From: Evansella alkalicola
Lineage (GTDB): Bacteria > Bacillota > Bacilli > Bacillales > Salisediminibacteriaceae
Assembly (NCBI RefSeq): GCF_019042735.1
Contig: NZ_JAHQCR010000084.1
Span: 1-64,000, forward strand
DNA length: 64,000 bases
Direction of reading: 5' to 3'
Positions 38,435-47,267 of the stretch are shown one piece after another. Below the pieces are notes generated by a model that was not told the DNA's origin, made no database searches, and saw only the letters and a list, made by a program, of their open reading frames with translations. Made by a program: the position numbers and the translations under genes. How positions within the stretch are numbered: the first letter of the stretch is position 1; every line of letters begins with the position of its first letter.

Positions 38435-39883
38435 GTGAATACAATAAAAGAACAATGGTTTGGAAATGTAAGAGGCGATATTCTTGCTGGGATCGTTGTC
38501 GCCCTCGCTTTGATTCCAGAAGCAATTGCTTTCTCTATTATTGCAGGAGTTGACCCTATGGTAGGCTTGTATGCTTCTTTTATAATAGCAGTAGTAATCG
38601 CTTTTGTTGGTGGTCGAGCAGGAATGATATCAGGGGCTACTGGTGCAATGGCTCTCCTAATGATTCCCCTGATAGCCCAATATGGTCTGGAATATTTACT
38701 CGCAGCAACAATCCTAACAGGGATATTACAGATTCTTTTCGGTGTTTTGAAACTTGCACGGTATATGAAATTTATCCCCCGTTCTGTAATGGTCGGCTTC
38801 GTCAATGCATTGGCTATCCTTATTTTCGAGGCACAAATTCCCCATTTATTTGGACAAGGTTGGCTCGTTTTGGGTTTGGCAGGTGCAACCTTGGCGATTA
38901 TTTACCTATTTCCTTATATTTCTAAAGTTATACCTTCTACTCTTGTAGCCATTGTTATTATCACTGGTTACACTATGTTCACCGGATTAAACGTTTTTAC
39001 AGTGGGTAATATGGGGGCACTCCCAGAGACATTACCTATATTCTTAATACCAAATGTTCCATTATCTTATGAAACTTTGGCAATCATCTTCCCCTTCGCA
39101 CTTGCCTTAACGGTAGTCGGTATATTGGAATCTTTACTTACAGCGACCATTGTAGACGATATGACAGATACAGGTAGTAATAAGAACAGAGAAAGTCGTG
39201 GACAAGGAATTGCCAATATCGTGACAGGTTTTTTTGGTGGGATGGCTGGCTGTGCAATGATAGGGCAATCGGTAATTAATGTGAAGTCTGGTGGTAGAGG
39301 TCGGTTATCCTCCCTCGTATCAGGTATTGTATTAATCTTATTGATTCTGCTGTTAGGAAACATTGTTGTACAAATTCCAATGGCAGCGTTAGCTGGTGTA
39401 ATGGTAATGGTATCTATTAGCACATTTGATTGGAACTCCTTACGAACGTTATTAATCGTTCCAGCTACTGATTCTATTGTAATGGTAGTTACAGTCGTTA
39501 CGGTTGTACTTACTCATGATTTATCTAAAGGAGTATTCGCAGGGATTCTTTTAAGTGCCATCTTTTTTGTCTCTAAAATATCGAAAATATCCATAAAAAG
39601 TGAGTTGGATACAAATAAGAAAAAAAGAACGTACTTCATTAAAGGACAATTATTCTTTGCGTCCGTTACGGAGCCAATTGCAGAATTTGATTTTAAGGAA
39701 GAATTGAACGAAGTCGTGCTTGACTTTACCCATGCCCATATTTGGGATGACTCTGCTGTTGCAGCCATGGAAAAAATCATCACAAAATTTGAAGATAACG
39801 GAACTGATGTTGAAGTCACAGGACTTAACGAAGCCAGTACCCTTTTAGTAGATAAGTTAAGACATAAATTAAGTAGTCATTAA
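38435..39883 (+). CDS. SulP family anion transporter with STAS domain, second copy
   Basis: The 482-aa paralogue of the transporter at 32922 is near identical in the first 60 residues and shares MIGQSVINVKSGGRGRLSSL. The STAS domain (about 390-475) keeps HIWDDSAVAAMEKI. GTG start with AAAGGAGG upstream. It is followed 17 bp later by uspA in the same order as the inverted cassette. About 11 membrane segments. Substrate (sulfate or bicarbonate type) unresolved. Confidence 0.88.
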   Translation: MNTIKEQWFGNVRGDILAGIVVALALIPEAIAFSIIAGVDPMVGLYASFIIAVVIAFVGGRAGMISGATGAMALLMIPLIAQYGLEYLLAATILTGILQILFGVLKLARYMKFIPRSVMVGFVNALAILIFEAQIPHLFGQGWLVLGLAGATLAIIYLFPYISKVIPSTLVAIVIITGYTMFTGLNVFTVGNMGALPETLPIFLIPNVPLSYETLAIIFPFALALTVVGILESLLTATIVDDMTDTGSNKNRESRGQGIANIVTGFFGGMAGCAMIGQSVINVKSGGRGRLSSLVSGIVLILLILLLGNIVVQIPMAALAGVMVMVSISTFDWNSLRTLLIVPATDSIVMVVTVVTVVLTHDLSKGVFAGILLSAIFFVSKISKISIKSELDTNKKKRTYFIKGQLFFASVTEPIAEFDFKEELNEVVLDFTHAHIWDDSAVAAMEKIITKFEDNGTDVEVTGLNEASTLLVDKLRHKLSSH

Positions 39884-39900
39884 AAAAGGAGGGATAAGAT

Positions 39901-40314
39901 TTGTTCAATAAAATTTTATTGGCATCGGACGGATCTGAATATGCCATTCGCGCAACAGAAAAAGCAATAGAAGTAGCAAAATGTAACCCAGAAACGACTA
40001 TTCATGTTGTTTATGTTGCAGGCGATTCCAAGGGCGATGTATTACAGAATTGGAACACCCTTGGTGCCCAAGATAAAAGGAAAGAAAAAGTTAGTCCGAG
40101 TGTAGAAAAATTAGAGGCCGCAAGAATTAAATACGAAGTTAAGTATTTGCACGGAGAACCAGGTCCAGCAATCGTTAAACACGCTAATGAAAATGACTTT
40201 GATCTCGTTGTTGTTGGAAGCCGTGGACGTAATCGCCTTCAAGAATTAGTTCTTGGTAGTGTAAGTCATAAGGTAGCAAAAAGAGCTTGCTGTGCGGTGA
40301 TGATAATTAAGTAA
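39901..40314 (+). CDS. Universal stress protein UspA family, second copy
   Basis: The 137-aa UspA domain has LASDGSEYA at the start and VVVGSRGRNRLQELVLGSVSHKV near the end. A TTG start follows AAAAGGAGGG. It is the partner of the SulP gene just upstream and a paralogue of the UspA at 32442. A terminator follows. Confidence 0.88.
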   Translation: MFNKILLASDGSEYAIRATEKAIEVAKCNPETTIHVVYVAGDSKGDVLQNWNTLGAQDKRKEKVSPSVEKLEAARIKYEVKYLHGEPGPAIVKHANENDFDLVVVGSRGRNRLQELVLGSVSHKVAKRACCAVMIIK

Positions 40315-40398
40315 TGACACTAGACACATTATAAACGAACCAAAAATACTGTAATGAATAAAGTACAAATAAGGATATATCTATCGCCTCTCACACTT

Positions 40399-40435
40399 GA
40401 ATTCTCTTCTTTTCCAAGGAGAGAATTCTTTTTTG
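40399..40435 (+). terminator. Terminator of the second sulP-uspA pair
   Basis: The stem GAATTCTCT/AGAGAATTC is followed by TTTTTT. Confidence 0.85.
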
Positions 40436-40460
40436 ATAATTGTATTTGATTCAGTGCTAT

Positions 40461-40490
40461 TTTAAAACCCGTCTGTTGTTAGACGGGTTT
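40461..40490 (-). terminator. Terminator of the RNase J gene
   Basis: A 10-bp stem AAACCCGTCT/AGACGGGTTT lies about 35 bp past the stop. The gap holds three copies of an 11-bp TATTTATTTTA-type repeat (40498-40531). Confidence 0.7.
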
Positions 40491-40524
40491 GATTTATTTA
40501 TTTTATATTTATTTTATATTTATT

Positions 40525-42189
40525 TTATATTTCCATAATGATTGGAAGAATCATTGGTTTACGTTTTGTTTTTTCATATAAAAATGGGCCAAGGACATCC
40601 GTAATTTCATTCTTGATTTCCGACCATTGTGTTGTTTTATTTTCCATTAACTGATGGAGATGTGCTGAAATTTTTTCTTGTGCTTCATTAATTAAGTTTC
40701 CTGACTCCCGCATATATACAAAACCACGAGAAATAATATCCGGTCCTGCAGTCACCTGGAACTCTTTCATGTTTAATGTAACAACAACCACGACAAGCCC
40801 TTCTTCCGATAGAATTCGCCGGTCTCTTATTACAATATTCCCAATATCCCCGATCCCACTTCCATCAACATAGACGGATGACGATGGGATTTTACCAGCT
40901 AAGGACGCTTCATTTTGATCTAAAGCTAAAACTTCACCATTATCCAAAATAAAACAGTTCTCTTCATCAACACCACAGCTTTTAGCTAATTGAACATGTT
41001 GCTTCAGCATCCGGTATTCTCCGTGAATAGGAAGAAAATACTTAGGTTGTAATAGGCGAAGCATTAGTTTTTGCTCCTCTTGCCCGCCATGACCTGATGT
41101 ATGAATGTCATTTAATGGACCATGAATAACATCCGCCCCTACACGATAAAGCTGATTGATAATCTTATTTACACTTAATGTATTACCAGGGATTGGGGAA
41201 GCTGAAAATACTACTGTGTCTCCAGGGATAATTTCAATTTTATTATGCCTTCCGTGAGCAATACGAGAAAGGGCTGCCATCGGCTCCCCTTGACTCCCTG
41301 TACATAAGATTACAACTTGCTCACTGGACAACTTACCTAATTGTGTGGCATCGATAAATGTGTTCTTGGGCACCTTGATATAACCTAAACCTAAAGCCAA
41401 ATCCACCGCTCTTTCCATGCTTCGGCCAAAGACAGCGACTTTTCTACCGTATTTAACTGCTGCTTCTATTGCTTGTTGAAGACGGTAAATGTTTGATGCA
41501 AAAGTCGCAAAAATAATTCTCCCCTCTACGTTTCGGAAGATATTATCAATACTTTCCCCTACCTTCCGCTCAGACATGGTAAAGCCTGGAACTTCACTGT
41601 TTGTACTATCTGATAGAAGACATAGGACTCCTTCTTCTCCTAATTTGGCCATTTTAGTCAAATTTGCTGGTTCACCGACAGGGGTAAAATCAAATTTAAA
41701 ATCCCCTGTGTGTACAATGTTGCCAGGTGGTGTTTTTACAACGACACCGTAGGAATCAGGGATACTGTGGGTCGTCCTAAAAAAGGAAACGGATGTTTTG
41801 GTGAACTTCACTACCTCATCTTCGTGAATTTCGATTAATTTTGCTTCCCTGAGTAACCCATGTTCGTCTAGATGATTACGAATAAGTCCTAAGGCTAATT
41901 TCCCACCATAAATAGGAATATTTATTTGCCGAAGTAAATATGGAATACCACCTATATGATCTAAGTGGCCATGCGTGATAAACAGCCCTTTAATTTTATC
42001 TTTATTCTTCTCTAAATACGTATAATCTGGAATAACTAAATCAATTCCTAATAATTCATCCTCAGGAAATTTTAGTCCCGCATCAATAATAATAATCTCA
42101 TCTTGAAATTGTATAGCATACATATTTTTTCCGATCTCCCCCATACCTCCGAGGGCAAATACGGACACTTGATGGTTTTTTGCTTTCAT
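40525..42189 (-). CDS. rnjA: Ribonuclease J1-like 5' exo/endoribonuclease
   Basis: The 554-aa metallo-beta-lactamase/beta-CASP ribonuclease acts in mRNA decay and rRNA maturation. It has the THGHLDHIGG metal motif (HxHxDH retained; the Glu of B. subtilis J1 is Leu), HTGDFKFD, GSQGEPMAAL and HTSGHGGQEE, with a C-terminal dimerisation domain ending RKPMILPIIMEI. It is collinear with B. subtilis RNase J1 (555 aa). The small RNA polymerase subunit gene (rpoY) usually upstream of rnjA is absent, so this may be a second J1-type copy. Confidence 0.9.
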   Translation of the reverse strand: MKAKNHQVSVFALGGMGEIGKNMYAIQFQDEIIIIDAGLKFPEDELLGIDLVIPDYTYLEKNKDKIKGLFITHGHLDHIGGIPYLLRQINIPIYGGKLALGLIRNHLDEHGLLREAKLIEIHEDEVVKFTKTSVSFFRTTHSIPDSYGVVVKTPPGNIVHTGDFKFDFTPVGEPANLTKMAKLGEEGVLCLLSDSTNSEVPGFTMSERKVGESIDNIFRNVEGRIIFATFASNIYRLQQAIEAAVKYGRKVAVFGRSMERAVDLALGLGYIKVPKNTFIDATQLGKLSSEQVVILCTGSQGEPMAALSRIAHGRHNKIEIIPGDTVVFSASPIPGNTLSVNKIINQLYRVGADVIHGPLNDIHTSGHGGQEEQKLMLRLLQPKYFLPIHGEYRMLKQHVQLAKSCGVDEENCFILDNGEVLALDQNEASLAGKIPSSSVYVDGSGIGDIGNIVIRDRRILSEEGLVVVVVTLNMKEFQVTAGPDIISRGFVYMRESGNLINEAQEKISAHLHQLMENKTTQWSEIKNEITDVLGPFLYEKTKRKPMILPIIMEI

Positions 42190-42553
42190 TTTTACTATTC
42201 TCCAATAATATTTATTTTGTTTAAGTCCAATACTCTTCTTGTTCTGAACTTATTAGAAAAAATAAGTGCTCAATAAAATAATTTTCTATTATTAATTTTT
42301 TCTTATTCTTCCAATTACACTATATCATAATGTTCAGCACTAAGAAAAAAGTTCATGTTTTTATAATTAAGAGTTGCCATTTATCATCTTAAATAAACCA
42401 TTTTTTGTTTAAACCGATTTTTTGAATGTAAAGATAAACAATATCATAGATCATCGTATTCCTATGTCAGTCCCTTCCGAATTATTTCTTCTTTAATGGG
42501 AATAATGGTATTTTGTAACATATCATTTTAGGAAAGCGAGGTTATGCAATGAA
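42190..42553. other. Intergenic region upstream of RNase J and the solo integrase
   Basis: No gene is supported. It is AT-rich and contains the shared GAAAGCGAGG segment just before the integrase start, as also found upstream of the integrase at 24233. Confidence 0.55.
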
Positions 42554-43768
42554 ATGAAAGGACACATCTACAGAAGAGGTTGCACCTGCAAGAAGAAGCG
42601 AAAATGTACTTGTGGTGCGAAGTGGGCTTTTGTCGTAGACGTCGGAATAGACCCCCTTACTGGCAAAAGAAAACAAAAGACAAGAAGCGGTTTTCGAACC
42701 CACGAAGAAGCCAAAACCGCTGCGGCCACGTTTATTTATGAGTTAAATGAAGGAACCTATGTGGAAGAAACGGTTCAAACCTTCAGCGACTTTGCAAGAG
42801 AGTGGCTCCAAATTTACAGTGAATCGAAAGAGGTCAAGCCAGGAACCATTCGCGTCCGTCTCCATGAAATTGGGAAATTGTTGCCCTACTTTGCGCAACT
42901 AAAATTAAAAGACATCACAAGAAAAATGTACCAAGATGCTCTGAACGATTTAGTGGCTCAAGGGTATTCCGATAGGACCAGGGAAGGAATTCATCAAACA
43001 GGAAGAATGATTTTCCGAAAGGCGTTGGAGCTGGAGGTAATTAAGAAGGATCCGACAGAGTTTGCTTATGTAAAAAGGGAGAAGAAGACCATTGAACAGC
43101 TGGAGGAAGAGGAAGTTCCTAAGTACTTGGAAAAGGAAGAGCTTGCCTTATTCTTAGAAACCGCTAAAAATGCTGGGTTAGAACTTGATTACTTGGTGTT
43201 CCTTGTTCTTGCCTATACAGGAATTCGTGTTGGAGAATTGGTCGCACTCAAGTGGAAAGACATTGACTTCCTGAACCACACCATTAGCATTACGAAAACG
43301 TATTATAATCCAAATAATAATACGAGGAATTATCAGTTAGTAACACCAAAAACGAAAAAGTCACGACGAAAGATTGTGGTCGATGAAGTGGTCATTAACG
43401 CGCTAAAGAAACACAAAGAAGTACAAAAGAAAGTCATGGAACAAATCGGTAACGATTACTACAACCACGACTTTATCTTTGCCAAAATGGAGCGTCAACA
43501 TGGTTATCCCATTGTCATTAAGACAGTGCAAAACCGAATGGCTCGGTTACTTGCTTTGGCAGATTTAAACCAAGAACTAACGCCACACAGCTTAAGGCAT
43601 ACGCACACGTCCCTTCTTGCTGAGGCCGGTGTGTCACTCGAGCAAATCATGGACCGATTAGGCCATACGGATGACCAAATTACGAAAAATGTCTACCTTC
43701 ATGTGACGCAAGAAATGAAAAAAGAAGCCTCTCAAAAGTTCGCTGAACTCATGAGAAGCCTCCATTAA
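42554..43768 (+). CDS. int: Solitary site-specific integrase next to groEL
   Basis: The 404-aa tyrosine recombinase is a close paralogue of the integrase at 24233, with the same Cys-rich start (GCTCKKKRKCTCGAKW). Box I TGIRVGELVALKW, HSLRHTHTSLL and LGHTDDQITKNVYLHV are intact. It ends 84 bp before the groEL stop codon with no other element genes nearby, so it looks like the remnant of an element inserted at the groEL 3' end. Two direct repeats ATGTTAGCA (43778-43786, 43789-43797) just after the stop resemble arm-type integrase sites. Confidence 0.88.
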   Translation: MKGHIYRRGCTCKKKRKCTCGAKWAFVVDVGIDPLTGKRKQKTRSGFRTHEEAKTAAATFIYELNEGTYVEETVQTFSDFAREWLQIYSESKEVKPGTIRVRLHEIGKLLPYFAQLKLKDITRKMYQDALNDLVAQGYSDRTREGIHQTGRMIFRKALELEVIKKDPTEFAYVKREKKTIEQLEEEEVPKYLEKEELALFLETAKNAGLELDYLVFLVLAYTGIRVGELVALKWKDIDFLNHTISITKTYYNPNNNTRNYQLVTPKTKKSRRKIVVDEVVINALKKHKEVQKKVMEQIGNDYYNHDFIFAKMERQHGYPIVIKTVQNRMARLLALADLNQELTPHSLRHTHTSLLAEAGVSLEQIMDRLGHTDDQITKNVYLHVTQEMKKEASQKFAELMRSLH

Positions 43769-43777
43769 TTTTACCTC

Positions 43778-43841
43778 ATGTTAGCAAAATGTTAGCATTT
43801 CACTCTCACCTTACTCCAAAACCCAGTCGTATCAAGGGTTT
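43778..43841. promoter_or_regulatory. Candidate integrase arm sites and groEL terminator
   Basis: Two ATGTTAGCA direct repeats 11 bp apart are followed by a weak minus-strand hairpin AAACCC/GGGTTT that could end groEL transcription. The area is the likely attachment region of the lost element. The core site cannot be defined without an empty-site relative. Confidence 0.4.
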
Positions 43842-43851
43842 GAGGGGCAGT

Positions 43852-45489
43852 TTACATCATGCCGCCCATTCCACCCATGCCGCCCATGTCAGGCATTCCG
43901 CCGCCAGCGCCGCCATCTTCTTCTGGCTTATCAGCGATTACAGCTTCAGTAGTTAGGAACATAGCCGCTACAGACGCTGCGTTTTGAAGTGCAGAACGAG
44001 TTACTTTTGTTGGGTCAACGATACCAGCTTCAACCATGTTTACGTATTCGCCAGTTGCTGCGTTGAAACCAACTCCAACTGCTTCGTTCTTTAAGCGCTC
44101 AACGATGATAGATCCTTCAAGACCAGCGTTGTGAGCGATTTGACGTACAGGCTCTTCAAGTGCACGGATAACAATGTTTGCACCAGTAGCTTCGTCACCA
44201 TCAAGGGCAATAGCTTTAACAGCGTTAAGTACGTTAACTAGTGCAGTACCACCACCAGATACGATACCTTCTTCTACTGCTGCACGAGTAGAGTTAAGTG
44301 CGTCTTCGATACGAAGTTTACGCTCTTTAAGCTCAGTTTCTGTAGCAGCTCCAACTTTAACAACTGCAACTCCACCTGCAAGCTTAGCAAGACGCTCTTG
44401 TAATTTTTCTTTATCAAAATCAGAAGTAGTCTCTTCTAATTGTGCTTTGATTTGGTTCACACGGTTAGCGATTTCAGCATTGTCCCCGCCACCGTCTACT
44501 ACTGTAGTGTTGTCTTTTGTTACAACAACTTTAGATGCGCGACCTAATTGCGTGATGTTAGCAGATTTAAGGTCTAAACCTAAATCTTCAGTGATTACTT
44601 CACCACCAGTTAGTGTTGCGATGTCTTCAAGCATTGCTTTACGACGGTCACCGAATCCAGGAGCTTTAACAGCTACTGCATTGAATGTACCACGAAGCTT
44701 GTTCACTACTAATGTAGCAAGTGCTTCACCTTCAACGTCTTCAGCAATGATAAGGATTGGTCTACCTTGTTGAACAACTTGCTCAAGTACAGGTAATACC
44801 TCTTGAATGTTAGCAATTTTCTTGTCAGTGATTAAGATATATGGATCTTCTAAAACAGCTTCCATTTTATCAGAATCAGTTACCATGTATGGAGAAGCAT
44901 ATCCACGGTCAAATTGCATACCTTCCACTACTTCAAGCTCAGTAGAGAATCCTTTAGATTCTTCAACAGTAATAACACCATCGTTACCTACGCGCTCCAT
45001 AGCTTCAGCGATTAATTGACCAACTTCATCGTCAGCAGCAGAGATTGCAGCTACTTGTGCAATAGATTCTTTGCTTTCGATTGGCTTAGAAATTGATTTT
45101 AGTTCTTCTACAGCAACTTGAGTTGCCTTTTCGATCCCTTTGCGGATTCCCATTGGGTTAGCACCAGAAGTTACGTTTTTCAACCCTTCAGCAATCATTG
45201 CTTGCGCAAGAACTGTTGCAGTAGTTGTACCGTCACCAGCGATGTCATTTGTTTTGCTTGCAACTTCAGATACAAGCTTTGCACCCATGTTTTCGAAGTT
45301 ATCTTCTAATTCAATTTCCTTCGCGATTGTCACACCATCATTCGTGATTAGTGGTGAACCGAATTTTTTCTCAAGAACGACGTTACGTCCTTTAGGTCCT
45401 AATGTTACTTTTACAGCATCTGCTAAAGCGTCAACACCGCGTTTCATCGCACGACGAGCGTCTTCGCTGAATTTAATATCCTTAGCCAT
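43852..45489 (-). CDS. groEL: 60-kDa chaperonin GroEL
   Basis: The 545-aa cytosolic chaperonin subunit forms the double-ring folding chamber. It begins MAKDIKFSEDARRAMKRGVD, contains VTLGPKGRNVVLEK and GDGTTTATVLAQAM (ATP site), and ends in GGM repeats. AGGAGG lies 12 nt before the ATG at 45489. An earlier ATG four codons upstream is too close to the ribosome binding site. Second gene of the groES-groEL operon under CIRCE/HrcA control. Confidence 0.98.
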   Translation of the reverse strand: MAKDIKFSEDARRAMKRGVDALADAVKVTLGPKGRNVVLEKKFGSPLITNDGVTIAKEIELEDNFENMGAKLVSEVASKTNDIAGDGTTTATVLAQAMIAEGLKNVTSGANPMGIRKGIEKATQVAVEELKSISKPIESKESIAQVAAISAADDEVGQLIAEAMERVGNDGVITVEESKGFSTELEVVEGMQFDRGYASPYMVTDSDKMEAVLEDPYILITDKKIANIQEVLPVLEQVVQQGRPILIIAEDVEGEALATLVVNKLRGTFNAVAVKAPGFGDRRKAMLEDIATLTGGEVITEDLGLDLKSANITQLGRASKVVVTKDNTTVVDGGGDNAEIANRVNQIKAQLEETTSDFDKEKLQERLAKLAGGVAVVKVGAATETELKERKLRIEDALNSTRAAVEEGIVSGGGTALVNVLNAVKAIALDGDEATGANIVIRALEEPVRQIAHNAGLEGSIIVERLKNEAVGVGFNAATGEYVNMVEAGIVDPTKVTRSALQNAASVAAMFLTTEAVIADKPEEDGGAGGGMPDMGGMGGMGGMM

Positions 45490-45567
45490 TGTAATCATCA
45501 ACCTCCTATAGTCATATGTAATCGATCAGAATCGATTTTAGTTCTGCTTTTCTAAAAAATAAGGTGA

Positions 45568-45852
45568 TTAGCCAATCACAGCTAATACGTCAGACTCACG
45601 AAGGATTAAATATTCCTTGCCTTCGTACTTCACTTCTGTACCTGCATACTTAGAGAAAATAATAGCGTCTCCTGCACTCACTTCTAGTGCTACACGCTCA
45701 CCATTTTCAGTAACGCGTCCAGTACCTACTGCAACAACCTTACCTTCTTGTGGCTTTTCTTTTGCTGAATCAGGAAGAACGATCCCGCTAGCTGTTTTTT
45801 CTTCTTGTTCTACCAACTCAATTACTAAACGATCTCCTAATGGTTTTAACAA
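45568..45852 (-). CDS. groES: 10-kDa co-chaperonin GroES
   Basis: The 94-aa lid subunit of the GroEL chamber begins LKPLGDRLVIELVEQEEKTA and carries the mobile loop EKTASGIVLPDSA. The start is a TTG at 45852, 9 nt after GGAGG. The GTG three codons upstream overlaps the ribosome binding site. It is first in the operon, 78 bp before groEL. Confidence 0.97.
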   Translation of the reverse strand: MLKPLGDRLVIELVEQEEKTASGIVLPDSAKEKPQEGKVVAVGTGRVTENGERVALEVSAGDAIIFSKYAGTEVKYEGKEYLILRESDVLAVIG

Positions 45853-45925
45853 GGAAAACACCCTCCTTTAAATTTATTGCGGCAGCCCCAACAAATGTTG
45901 ATCTGCGCGATTTATAATTTTATTA

Positions 45926-45952
45926 TTAGCACTCGACCTTTATGAGTGCTAA
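45926..45952. promoter_or_regulatory. CIRCE operator (HrcA) of groES-groEL
   Basis: A perfect TTAGCACTC-N9-GAGTGCTAA lies 74 bp before the groES start. A TATAAT on the minus strand (45957-45962) lies directly upstream of it, so the operator covers the transcription start. HrcA repression, relieved on heat shock, is the established role of this element. Confidence 0.97.
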
Positions 45953-46255
45953 CACAATTATAATAATAATCAAATGAATTTTTTTTTGCAAGTATTTTGA
46001 TTATGTTTTATGTAAAAAAATTTTAAAATTTCCACATATAGATTCGGCATATCTTTGGTAAAATATTCATCTTGATACGAAAAGCCTTCTTATTCGAGAC
46101 AATGTTTGACATATGGTAAAATAAGTACGAATTAACCAACACATATCAATAGAAAGTATCAAAAATTGTGTGATGAAACAAATTAAAGTATAAATGAAAC
46201 AAGTTCATTATACAAATAGCCATAGCGGATCAATTTATAAAAAGGAGATTTAACA

Positions 46256-46987
46256 TTGAATAGAAGATACTGGCTTATTTTAATTAGCTTTATATTAATG
46301 CAGTTAAGTCCTGCAGTTGTTATCCCATTATTAGTTGAACTAGGCTATAGTGGAACAGAGGCTGAACTGGCAGGAACCACCCTTCTAATCTGCTTTTCCA
46401 TCGGATTCTTTGTCATCTTATTTTTATCAGTCACTGCTAAACCTGATCATGAGTTTATCAGAGATCGAGCTGATACCTCACAAACAGTACTTTGGATCAT
46501 CTTAGGCTTCTTCATGGCCTATTTCGCCCAAATCATTGTAGGATTAATTGAGATGGGTGTATTCGGAATTGAACCTGAGTCAGAAAACACGCAATTTATC
46601 GTCGAATTAGCAACAGCTGTTCCACTCCTCATGATCGTTGTAGCCGTATTTGTACCTATTATGGAGGAAATTGTATTCAGGATGGTCATCTTCGGCAGCC
46701 TTTATAAGCGCTTCGGTTTTTGGATTGCAGCACTTGCTAGTGGTTTCGTATTTGCAGTTGTTCACATGGACTTCGAGCACCTATTAAGATATTTAGTTGT
46801 TGGCGTCGTCTTCGCATTCCTTTATGTGAAAACAAAACGAATTATTGTCCCAATCATGGCCCATGCAGGTATCAATTCCTTTGTCATGATTGTGCAAGTT
46901 ATTTTTGGAGAAGACCTGCAACGAATCATGGATCAAATGGAAGATATGCAGTCTTTTCTATACTCAATTATTGGAGGTTATTTTTAA
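46256..46987 (+). CDS. ydiL: CPBP family intramembrane protease (YdiL-like)
   Basis: The 243-aa membrane protein has about seven hydrophobic segments and the CPBP motifs EEIVFRM, FAVVHMD and HAGINSF. A TTG start follows AAAGGAG. It occupies the position of B. subtilis ydiL next to groES. Substrate unknown. The gene abuts ydiK. Confidence 0.85.
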   Translation: MNRRYWLILISFILMQLSPAVVIPLLVELGYSGTEAELAGTTLLICFSIGFFVILFLSVTAKPDHEFIRDRADTSQTVLWIILGFFMAYFAQIIVGLIEMGVFGIEPESENTQFIVELATAVPLLMIVVAVFVPIMEEIVFRMVIFGSLYKRFGFWIAALASGFVFAVVHMDFEHLLRYLVVGVVFAFLYVKTKRIIVPIMAHAGINSFVMIVQVIFGEDLQRIMDQMEDMQSFLYSIIGGYF

Positions 46988-47197
46988 ATGCCTAGATCTC
47001 CGCGGGTTACAGGATATTTATACTTCTTTTTCGGTGTCTCATTAGTGTTTTTTGCGATTCATCAGACAAACAGAACAGGTGAATGGGATTTCTTCACCAT
47101 TCTATTTATGGCAGTAGCTGCAATTGATTTCATGATTGCTTTCCGCTACTTCTCCCTTGCTAGTAAGTTAAAAAACTCGGAAGACAAAAAGAAATAA
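46988..47197 (+). CDS. ydiK: YdiK-like small membrane protein
   Basis: The 69-aa protein has two hydrophobic segments (about 9-25 and 36-56) and a Lys-rich end, of the DUF4305 type found beside ydiL. It begins immediately after the protease stop, with GGAGG inside the end of that gene. Function unknown. Confidence 0.75.
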   Translation: MPRSPRVTGYLYFFFGVSLVFFAIHQTNRTGEWDFFTILFMAVAAIDFMIAFRYFSLASKLKNSEDKKK

Positions 47198-47202
47198 ACA
47201 TA

Positions 47203-47257
47203 GGGACGGTTCTTGCGTTTACAATTGTCGGACAATTGTAAACGCAAGAACCGTCCC
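47203..47257. repeat. 26-bp perfect inverted repeat with GGGACGGTTCTTG arms
   Basis: Arms 47203-47228 and 47232-47257 match perfectly around a CGG loop. The GGGACGGTTCTTGCG/CGCAAGAACCGTCCC sequence is of the dispersed palindromic kind seen in many Bacillus genomes. Lying between convergent genes, it probably serves as a two-way terminator. Confidence 0.85.
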
Positions 47258-47267
47258 CTCGTTTTCC

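Noticed and set aside
44174..45511. Antisense frames in groEL and groES
   Set aside because: They are shadows of highly expressed genes with strong codon bias.
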